12,753 bases of DNA from Gammaproteobacteria bacterium (GTDB taxonomy: Bacteria > Pseudomonadota > Gammaproteobacteria > Pseudomonadales > GM7GCV1): assembly GCA_030830945.1 (NCBI GenBank), contig JAURLY010000191.1:1-12753 (forward strand), written 5' to 3'. This document shows positions 7,115 to 12,753 of this stretch, one piece after another. The notes under the pieces were generated by a model. That model made no database searches. It saw only the letters and a program-made list of their open reading frames with translations, and was not told the origin of the DNA. Position 1 is the stretch's first letter; each line of letters begins with the position of its first letter. Both the position numbers and the translations under genes were made by a program.

Positions 7115-7969
7115 ATGAAACTACTTCGTTATGGCCCGGCTGGACAAGAAAAGCCAGGTCTATTGGATTCGGAGGGAACAATTCGCGATCTGTCTGGATA
7201 TGTTGCCGATTTGACACCAGACCAGTTGTCACCAGACAACCTGAAAAAGCTGGCTGCGATTGATCCTGCCTCTCTTCCCCCGGTGAAGGAGCCCCAGCGT
7301 TATGGGCCGCCTATTGTTGGTACGCCCAAGTTTTTGGCGATTGGTTTGAACTATGCAGACCATGCAGCTGAATCAGGCATGCCAATTCCGGAAGAACCAA
7401 TTTTGTTTAATAAAGCCACCTCTTGTATCCAGGGGCCGAATGACGATGTCATGCTGCCCAAAGACTCAGTCAAGTCTGATTGGGAAGTTGAGCTTGGCGT
7501 GGTTATTGGCTCTGTTGCACGCTATGTGGAAGAAGCTGAGGCACTCGACTATGTTGCTGGCTACGTTACTGTGAATGATCTTTCAGAGCGCGAATACCAG
7601 TTGGAACGTGGTTCGCAGTGGGATAAGGGTAAAGGTTGCGATACCTTTGGCCCGATTGGGCCCTGGTTGGTTACAGGCGACGAAGTCGGCGACCCCCAAA
7701 ACCTTGATTTGTGGTTGGATGTCAATGGCAAGCGTATGCAAACAGGTAACACCAGCACAATGGTATTTGGTGTCGCAAATCTTGTGAGCTATGTCAGCCG
7801 TTTTATGACTCTCGAGCCAGGTGACATCATCACTACAGGTACGCCTCCAGGTGTTGGGCTTGGCTTTAAGCCACCCATTTACCTGAAAGCTGGTGACAAA
7901 ATCGAACTTGGCATTGAAAAGTTAGGCTCCCAAGCCCAAACAGTTTTTCCCTGGAGTAAGCGTGATTAG
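7115..7969 (+). CDS. FAH-superfamily hydrolase, proposed 2,4-diketo-3-deoxypentonate hydrolase
   Basis: A 284-residue fumarylacetoacetate-hydrolase-family enzyme proposed to cleave the C-C bond of a 2,4-diketo-3-deoxy sugar acid, giving pyruvate and, for a pentonate, glycolate. Core motifs: GLNYADHAAESG with His83, PILFNKATS (96-103), WEVELGVVIG with metal ligands Glu124 and Glu126, NDLSERE with Asp155, Lys173 in KGKGCDTFGP, and TGTPPGVG near the C-terminus. Size and sequence fit the group that contains the diketo-3-deoxy-L-rhamnonate/fuconate hydrolases (LRA6-like). The Caulobacter XylX dehydratase is, as I recall, about 100 residues longer. A near-ideal AGGAGG (7102-7107) lies 7 nt before the ATG. 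The glcD start follows 6 nt after the stop codon, so the genes are almost certainly co-transcribed. Alternatives are acylpyruvase or a 2-keto-3-deoxy-acid dehydratase. Confidence 0.93.
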   Translation: MKLLRYGPAGQEKPGLLDSEGTIRDLSGYVADLTPDQLSPDNLKKLAAIDPASLPPVKEPQRYGPPIVGTPKFLAIGLNYADHAAESGMPIPEEPILFNKATSCIQGPNDDVMLPKDSVKSDWEVELGVVIGSVARYVEEAEALDYVAGYVTVNDLSEREYQLERGSQWDKGKGCDTFGPIGPWLVTGDEVGDPQNLDLWLDVNGKRMQTGNTSTMVFGVANLVSYVSRFMTLEPGDIITTGTPPGVGLGFKPPIYLKAGDKIELGIEKLGSQAQTVFPWSKRD

Positions 7970-7975
7970 TCAGGT

Positions 7976-9463
7976 ATGTTAATGCCCGCTGCTGACGCCG
8001 CGATCATTGGCAGGCGGAAGGAATTTGTCGCGGAATTGCGAAAAATGGTTCCCGGTGAAGGGGTCATCGATGACGATGCCTCTCTGGCAGCTTATGAATG
8101 TGATGGCTTAATGGCATACCGCCAGCGTCCGCTGGCGGTTGTTTTGCCCGAGACTGTAGAGCAGGTCAGCCAGGTTCTTGGCTATTGTCATAGAGAGGGA
8201 TTAAAAGTTGTCCCGCGGGGGTCTGGTACTTCCTTGTCCGGCGGTGCACTGCCACTGGCAGATGGCATTGTCATGGCCATGGGCAAATTTAATAAAATTC
8301 TTGAGGTGGATTACGCGAACCGCTGTGCGGTTGTTCAGCCTTGCGTAACTAATGCCGCTGTAACTGAACGCGTTACAAGTGAAGGATTTTATTATGCGCC
8401 AGATCCATCTAGCCAGATTATCTGCTCCATAGGCGGCAATGTGGCTGAAAATGCCGGGGGTGTGCATTGTCTGAAGTACGGCACGACGTCCAATAATATT
8501 CTGGGTCTGCAAATGGTGCTCATGGATGGTTCGGTTGTTCGTATGGGCGGCAAACATCTGGATGCACAATCCCTGGACATGCTTGGACTGATTTGCGGTT
8601 CCGAAGGCCTGCTGGGCGTGGTTACCGAAATTACTGTTCGCGTATTGCGGACACCGGAAACCCAGCGCGCACTATTGCTGGGATTTTCAGATGTGGAATC
8701 TGCTGGCGCCTGCGTTGCCAAAGTCATCGCAGAGGGCGTTGTTCCTGCCGCGATGGAGATAATGGATCGAACCGCTATTCATGCGGCCGAGGCCTTTGTA
8801 AAAGTAGGATACCCGCTTGATGTGGAGGCCCTTCTCTTAATCGAGTTTGACGGATCCCCTGTTGAGGTTGATCACTTCATCGCGATGGTAAACGAGATTG
8901 CCAAAAAAGCTGGAGCTGTCTCTTCACAACAGTCCAATAGCGAGGAAGAGCGCAAAAATTTCTGGGCTGGTCGTAAAGCAGCTTTCCCTGCGATTGGGAA
9001 AATTTCACCGGATTATTACTGCATGGACGGGACTATTCCGCGAAGCAAATTGCCGCAGGCATTGCGCAAGATATCTGAGCTTTCCGATGAGTTTGGCCTG
9101 GAAGTAGCCAATGTATTTCATGCCGGCGACGGGAATTTGCACCCTATGGTTCTCTACAATGCGGATAAGGATGGAGATCTGGAAAAAGCTGAGCAATTTG
9201 GTGCGGCGATCCTAACTTTGTGCGTGGAATTGGGTGGTGTTCTCACGGGTGAGCATGGTGTTGGCGTCGAAAAACGAGACCTGATGGAAGTGCAATTTAC
9301 CGAGGCCGACCTTGATCAACAGCTACGGGTTAAATGTGTGTTTGACGATCAGGGGCTGCTCAATCCTGGCAAGGTTTTCCCCAAATTAAGGCGATGCGCG
9401 GAAGGTGGGAAGATGCATGTTCATCATGGCGAATTGCGTTTTCCAGATATTGAAAGGTATTAA
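7976..9463 (+). CDS. glcD: Glycolate oxidase FAD-linked subunit GlcD
   Basis: Catalytic flavoprotein subunit that oxidises glycolate to glyoxylate and passes electrons to the GlcE/GlcF subunits and the membrane quinone pool. At 495 residues it matches the E. coli length (about 499). The N-terminal FAD-binding (PCMH) domain has YECDGL (40-45), PRGSGTSLSGGA (80-91), SIGGNVAENAGG and GSEGLLG; the C-terminal FAD-oxidase domain has FHAGDGNLHP (381-390) and GEHGVG (425-430), both typical of 2-hydroxy-acid oxidases of this family. The start may be the third codon (ATG at 7982): CAGG at 7971-7974 is 7 nt before it but only 1 nt before 7976. D-lactate dehydrogenases are close relatives, but the complete D-E-F set and the upstream glycolate-producing step favour glycolate. 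Confidence 0.95.
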   Translation: MLMPAADAAIIGRRKEFVAELRKMVPGEGVIDDDASLAAYECDGLMAYRQRPLAVVLPETVEQVSQVLGYCHREGLKVVPRGSGTSLSGGALPLADGIVMAMGKFNKILEVDYANRCAVVQPCVTNAAVTERVTSEGFYYAPDPSSQIICSIGGNVAENAGGVHCLKYGTTSNNILGLQMVLMDGSVVRMGGKHLDAQSLDMLGLICGSEGLLGVVTEITVRVLRTPETQRALLLGFSDVESAGACVAKVIAEGVVPAAMEIMDRTAIHAAEAFVKVGYPLDVEALLLIEFDGSPVEVDHFIAMVNEIAKKAGAVSSQQSNSEEERKNFWAGRKAAFPAIGKISPDYYCMDGTIPRSKLPQALRKISELSDEFGLEVANVFHAGDGNLHPMVLYNADKDGDLEKAEQFGAAILTLCVELGGVLTGEHGVGVEKRDLMEVQFTEADLDQQLRVKCVFDDQGLLNPGKVFPKLRRCAEGGKMHVHHGELRFPDIERY

Positions 9464-9465
9464 TT

Positions 9466-10707
9466 ATGGGCGAAGTTTTTAGGCCCAAAAATTCTGATGA
9501 AGTAAGTAGTGCAGTAAAAGATGCGCTCAATATGAAGGCTTCCCTTGAGCTTTTTGGTCAGGGCACTCGTCGTTCTCTAGGGCGACCTGTCAAGGCGGAT
9601 GCGTCACTGGATATGTCGGCGCTTACCGGGGTGCAGATGTATGAGCCGGAAGAGCTGGTCATGGTAGTTGCTCCCGGTACTCCCATGCGAGAAATTTCCC
9701 AGGTTCTAATCGAACACAACCAGCAACTTGCATTCGAGCCCCCTGATTATGGCCCGCTGTGGGGTCTTCCCGCAGATAAAGGCACTGTCGGTGGCATGAT
9801 AATGACTGGGCGCAACGGCCCACGTCGGCTCTCAGCCGGAGGAGTGCGGGACTACGTGCTTGGGGTGAAAGGCGTTAACGGGTTTGGCGAGTTATTTGTC
9901 TCGGGTGGCAGGGTGGTAAAAAATGTCACAGGATTTGATTTGCCTAAAATTTTGACAGGTAGTTTCGGTACTCTCTGTGCAGCGACCGAAATAACACTCA
10001 AGTTATTGCCACTGCCGCCGGAAGCGGCAACCTTGGTCGTGTCCGGACTGAAAGACGGGCAAGCCGTTGCGGCGATGACTCGTGTACTGACAGAAACCTC
10101 CATCCCGGTTTCTTCCGCAGCGCATTTGCCGGCAGAAATTGCCAAGTTATCCCGCGTTGACAGTATCTCTGCAAGACAAAACTCCGCTACCTTATTACGC
10201 GTTGAAGGATTTGGCCCGTCGGTTGAATCAGGTATCCAAGGCCTGAAAAAGGTATTTGGAAGTCTGTCGGATATGTTTGTTTTGGATAAAGCCGAAACAC
10301 AGCAGTTATGGAAAGAGGTAACGAATGCCTCTTTTTTTATCCAGACAGAAAAACCAATTTGGAAGCTCTCCGTTCCTCCTTCGGAAGCAGCGGCCATTAT
10401 GTCCAAGCTCGGAAAGGGTTTAACCACCCAATATTTTTATGATTGGGCAGGTGGTGCAATATGGATAGAAGCCCCGGCATCTGAAGATGCCGGTGAAGCA
10501 GCGATCAGGGGCACCCTTGATTCCGTGGTTGTTGGTGACGGGCACGCAACCCTGATTCGTGCCAGTGAAGAAGTGCGAGCGAATATAGCGCCATTTCACC
10601 CGCTGTCGCCCGTTTTGGCAGCAGTAGAAGACAGGCTTCGAAAACAATTTGATCCCCAGGGAATGTTTAACCCGGGCCGTATGTATGGGGTGCGAAATGC
10701 AAACTAG
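9466..10707 (+). CDS. glcE: Glycolate oxidase FAD-binding subunit GlcE
   Basis: Second flavin-binding subunit of the glycolate oxidase complex, 413 residues, somewhat longer than E. coli GlcE (about 350). The PCMH-type FAD domain is visible: LELFGQGTRRSLG near the N-terminus, GTVGG (106-110) followed by MIMTGRNGPRR, VSGGRVVKNVTGFDL and GSFGTLC (from 165). The C-terminus ends in DPQGMFNPGRMYG, the usual flavoprotein oxidase tail. Only 2 nt separate it from the glcD stop, and its ribosome binding site (GAAAGG) lies within glcD, indicating translational coupling. GlcE lacks the second half of the GlcD fold and is needed for activity of the complex in E. coli. Confidence 0.93.
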   Translation: MGEVFRPKNSDEVSSAVKDALNMKASLELFGQGTRRSLGRPVKADASLDMSALTGVQMYEPEELVMVVAPGTPMREISQVLIEHNQQLAFEPPDYGPLWGLPADKGTVGGMIMTGRNGPRRLSAGGVRDYVLGVKGVNGFGELFVSGGRVVKNVTGFDLPKILTGSFGTLCAATEITLKLLPLPPEAATLVVSGLKDGQAVAAMTRVLTETSIPVSSAAHLPAEIAKLSRVDSISARQNSATLLRVEGFGPSVESGIQGLKKVFGSLSDMFVLDKAETQQLWKEVTNASFFIQTEKPIWKLSVPPSEAAAIMSKLGKGLTTQYFYDWAGGAIWIEAPASEDAGEAAIRGTLDSVVVGDGHATLIRASEEVRANIAPFHPLSPVLAAVEDRLRKQFDPQGMFNPGRMYGVRNAN

Positions 10708-12013
10708 CCTAAATAAAGTCCAGCATTGTGAGCCGGAAATCGTCGCGTCCGAGAAAGCGATTCGAACATGTGTTCATTGCGGCTTTTGTTTGGCAACTTG
10801 CCCAACCTATGTCCTGCTGGGGGATGAGTTAGATAGCCCAAGAGGCCGGATCTACCAAATGAAGGAAATGCTGGAAAAAGGCGGTGCGCCTTCTCCAGAA
10901 ACGGTGAAACATGTTGATCGATGTCTCTCTTGTCTGGCCTGCATGACGACCTGCCCGTCCGGGGTGAATTACATGCGGCTGGTTGATCATGCGCGTGCGT
11001 ACATTGAAGAGAATCACAAGCGACCACTCATGGACCGAATGATGCGCTCTTTTTTGGCTTTTGCTTTGCCAAGAAGAAACCTGTTTCGTTTTTTGTTAAA
11101 GCTTTCGCCAATGGGCAAGCCCTTTAAGGAGGTTTTACCGGGGCGTTTAAAGGCCATGGTATCCATGGCGCCGCCATCAATGCCTGCTCGTCATGCGTCT
11201 GAAACGCCTCAGGTTTTCCCCGCGCATGGAGAGCGCAAGGGACGAATAGCATTGCTTATTGGCTGCGCCCAGCCAGTGCTGGCTCCTCATATCAACGAGA
11301 CAGCAATCAGGTACTTTAACCGTTTGGGAATGGATGTGATCGTCTCTGAGGGTGTTGGTTGTTGTGGGGCTCTGCCGCACCATCTCGGTAAAGTCGATCA
11401 GTCGCACGAAATGGCCAAGGCCAATATCCGGGCCTGGATGAAAGAAATCGACGGTGAAGGTCTGGATGCCATTATGGTGACGGCCTCAGGATGTGGCACT
11501 TCGCTAAAGGATTACGGTTTTATGTTTGCCGAGGATCCCGAGTGGTCAGAGCCCGCAAGTAAAGTGGCTGCACTATCCAAAGATGTATCTGAGGTTTTAT
11601 CTGAAATGGATCTCCCGCTGCCCGTTGATAACCCGCGGGATCTGGTGGTCGCCTATCAATCGGCATGCTCGCTGCAGCATGGGCAAAAAGTTACCCAGGA
11701 GCCTGTCCAATTGCTTAAGGCGGCAGGTTATCGAGTTTTAGAGCCGCAGGAAAAGCACCTTTGTTGTGGTTCGGCGGGAACATACAACATCCTCCAGCCG
11801 GAAATTGCCAATCAATTGCGTGAACGTAAGGTTGCTGCGCTGGAATCACTTAAGCCAGATGTGATAGCGACTGGAAACCTCGGTTGTATGGCGCAGGTGT
11901 CTCAAGGGACGTACGTTCCTGTAGTGCATACGCTTGAGCTATTGGACTGGGCCGCTGGAGGTCCAGAGCCCATTGCAATGCAAAATAGATCTCTGGCTGA
12001 GAGTGGAGGCTAG
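10697..12013 (+). CDS. glcF: Glycolate oxidase iron-sulfur subunit GlcF
   Basis: Electron-transfer subunit taking electrons from the GlcD/GlcE flavins. I chose ATG 10697 (438 residues): GGGG lies 6 nt upstream and it overlaps the glcE stop by 11 nt, the usual coupling. Frames starting at 10649 or 10685 would add 16 or 4 residues that do not look conserved. Two ferredoxin-type 4Fe-4S motifs are complete: CVHCGFCLATCP (Cys25, 28, 31, 35) and CLSCLACMTTCP (Cys76, 79, 82, 86). Two CCG-type domains follow, with GCCGALPHH and HLCCGSAGTYN, as in heterodisulfide-reductase-like subunits. E. coli GlcF is about 407 residues. It is the last gene of the plus-strand set; no glcG, malate synthase or glycolate permease gene follows in the window. 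Confidence 0.95.
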   Translation: MQTSLNKVQHCEPEIVASEKAIRTCVHCGFCLATCPTYVLLGDELDSPRGRIYQMKEMLEKGGAPSPETVKHVDRCLSCLACMTTCPSGVNYMRLVDHARAYIEENHKRPLMDRMMRSFLAFALPRRNLFRFLLKLSPMGKPFKEVLPGRLKAMVSMAPPSMPARHASETPQVFPAHGERKGRIALLIGCAQPVLAPHINETAIRYFNRLGMDVIVSEGVGCCGALPHHLGKVDQSHEMAKANIRAWMKEIDGEGLDAIMVTASGCGTSLKDYGFMFAEDPEWSEPASKVAALSKDVSEVLSEMDLPLPVDNPRDLVVAYQSACSLQHGQKVTQEPVQLLKAAGYRVLEPQEKHLCCGSAGTYNILQPEIANQLRERKVAALESLKPDVIATGNLGCMAQVSQGTYVPVVHTLELLDWAAGGPEPIAMQNRSLAESGG

Positions 12014-12054
12014 GCTGGTTTCTGCCGACTGCCTGAAAAGCTCGCTTTCCCAAA

Positions 12055-12104
12055 CTAATATTAATTTGACTCTCCATTAAGGGGAGTCGAAAATTCAATA
12101 TTAG
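12055..12104. repeat. 50-nt imperfect inverted repeat between glcF and the second receptor
   Basis: The sequence folds on itself in three blocks: CTAATATT (12055-12062) with AATATTAG (12097-12104), AATTT (12063-12067) with AAATT (12091-12095), and GACTCTCC (12068-12075) with GGGGAGTC (12081-12088) including one G-T pair, around an ATTAA loop. That gives about 21 pairs with two small bulges on the right arm. No T run follows on the plus strand, so it is not a standard intrinsic terminator. It may still mark the end of the operon, act as an mRNA-stabilising 3' stem, or serve as a binding site for the downstream receptor gene. Confidence 0.6.
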
Positions 12105-12167
12105 CGGGCGCACAACTTGCCGGGTTTTTATCTCACTAAATCACCATAATATAAGTATTTTTAATAA

Positions 12168-12753
12168 ATGAATTATTCAACCAAAGTTGTTGTGGCTGCG
12201 CTATTTTTTGCGAGCAGTTGGAGTCTATTGGCGCAAGAAGTGGACCAGACGGGTAATGCATCCCAGGTTCAGCAAGCGAGTGGTGTTACTACCTATATGG
12301 CTGGTTTTTTCGAGAATCAGAGCCCGGCCACAGCTATGGATATGGTCAATCTCTTGCCGGGGTTTACTTTCGAAAACAGTGAGTCGTCTCGTGGCTTTTC
12401 TGGCGCGGCTGGAAATGTGTTAATCAACGGCCGACGCCCTTCGACCAAATCTACCGCCCTCAGTGATGTATTGCGCCGTATTCCAGTCAGCGCTGTAGAA
12501 AGAATCGAAGTACTTCGCGGCAGTCACTTGGAAATCGATATGCAGGGGCTGCCTATCGTCGCTAATGTAATTCGGGCAGCAGGCACTTCCAGCTCAAATG
12601 CACTTCAGGTGACCACAAAAATTTTCCCGGGAGGAGATTTTGGCAATTTCGCTTCACTTGAGCGGATTCAGCAGAGTGATGGGTTGTTGCTCGAGGGTGC
12701 GCTGACCTTTATAAAGGATCGGAATATGTTCGACTATGGCGATGGTCCATATC
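12168..12753 (+). CDS. TonB-dependent receptor, N-terminal part (3' end outside window)
   Basis: The first 195 codons of an outer-membrane receptor, open to the window edge. A signal peptide ends at about LLAQE (residues 1-22), followed by a possible TonB-box-like segment TTYMAGFF and a plug domain: LLPGFTFENSES, RGFSGAAGNVLINGRRPS, LRRIPVSAVERIEVLRGS, then EIDMQGLPIVANVI. In most receptors the last stretch reads like LYGxGAIGGVINV; the DMQG...ANV form marks a different plug subfamily, which I recall from sphingomonads, xanthomonads and related gammaproteobacteria, with poorly known ligands. There is no clear Shine-Dalgarno sequence before the ATG, and the upstream DNA is very AT-rich. It lies 154 bp after glcF, on the same strand. 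It may import the sugar, oligosaccharide or sugar-acid substrate of the pathway, but the ligand cannot be read from the plug. Confidence 0.92.
   Translation, partial: MNYSTKVVVAALFFASSWSLLAQEVDQTGNASQVQQASGVTTYMAGFFENQSPATAMDMVNLLPGFTFENSESSRGFSGAAGNVLINGRRPSTKSTALSDVLRRIPVSAVERIEVLRGSHLEIDMQGLPIVANVIRAAGTSSSNALQVTTKIFPGGDFGNFASLERIQQSDGLLLEGALTFIKDRNMFDYGDGPY

Noticed and set aside
5265..7969. Weimberg pathway (XylD plus XylX and semialdehyde dehydrogenase) or Dahms pathway
   Set aside because: The FAH protein is 284 residues and most like the diketo-acid hydrolases rather than the longer XylX dehydratase, and no alpha-ketoglutarate semialdehyde dehydrogenase or aldolase is present. Enzymes encoded elsewhere cannot be excluded.
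3292..7969. L-rhamnonate or L-fuconate diketo-hydrolase route (pyruvate plus L-lactate)
   Set aside because: SDR and FAH would fit, but the dehydratase is of the IlvD/Edd pentonate type, not the enolase-superfamily rhamnonate/fuconate dehydratase, and glcDEF suits a glycolate product better than L-lactate.
9852..10427. 191-codon minus-strand frame opposite glcE
   Set aside because: Antisense shadow of a clearly coding gene; composition is Ser/Thr/Pro-rich with no motif or ribosome binding site support.
7976..12013. D-lactate dehydrogenase complex instead of glycolate oxidase
   Set aside because: GlcD-like flavoproteins can use D-lactate, but the full GlcD-GlcE-GlcF trio with GlcE is characteristic of glycolate oxidase.
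12117..12155. Sigma-70 promoter for the second receptor (TTGCCG with CATAAT or TATAAG)
   Set aside because: The spacers come out at 22 bp or more and alternative -35 boxes match only three of six bases; not supportable.
1..12753. CRISPR arrays, insertion sequences, tRNA genes, phage genes
   Set aside because: No direct repeat array, transposase frame, cloverleaf sequence or phage-like gene was seen on either strand.

Overview
The window is 12.75 kb of gene-dense bacterial DNA of roughly even base composition. TonB-dependent receptors, Tat-type signal peptides and a GlcDEF glycolate oxidase point to a Gram-negative proteobacterium. A heterotrophic, possibly marine, gammaproteobacterium (Cellvibrionales- or Alteromonadales-like) is my best guess, but no rRNA or phylogenetic marker is present to prove it.

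Layout. Positions 1-2933 are on the minus strand: a TonB-dependent receptor of the PqqU/YncD type (its last ~45 codons lie outside the window) and a dienelactone-hydrolase-family protein with a twin-arginine leader. A 358-bp divergent intergenic region (2934-3291) carries two candidate promoters and a 12-bp perfect palindrome resembling GntR/FadR-type operators. From 3292 to 12013 seven genes run on the plus strand: an SDR dehydrogenase, a Tat-exported xylose-isomerase-like TIM-barrel protein, a D-xylonate-dehydratase-type IlvD/Edd enzyme, a fumarylacetoacetate-hydrolase-family (FAH) enzyme, and glcD-glcE-glcF. GC-rich hairpins sit on both sides of the TIM-barrel gene. After a long imperfect inverted repeat, a second and quite different TonB-dependent receptor begins at 12168 and runs off the right edge.

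How the genes fit together. The dehydratase would turn a pentonate (D-xylonate or L-arabonate) into 2-keto-3-deoxypentonate. The SDR would oxidise C4 to give the 2,4-diketo acid. The FAH enzyme would cleave this to pyruvate plus glycolate, and GlcDEF would oxidise glycolate to glyoxylate. This is a non-phosphorylative diketo-hydrolase route rather than the Weimberg or Dahms route: neither an alpha-ketoglutarate semialdehyde dehydrogenase nor an aldolase is present. The link from a pentonate dehydratase to a glycolate oxidase within one gene set is the main point of interest. The family assignments are firm; the substrate and the order of steps are inferred.

Missing from the window: the sugar dehydrogenase, a recognised aldonolactonase, an inner-membrane transporter, the local regulator, and the fate of glyoxylate. 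The two receptors and the two exported enzymes suggest that part of the process (uptake, lactone or glycoside processing, or PQQ-dependent periplasmic oxidation) takes place outside the cytoplasm.
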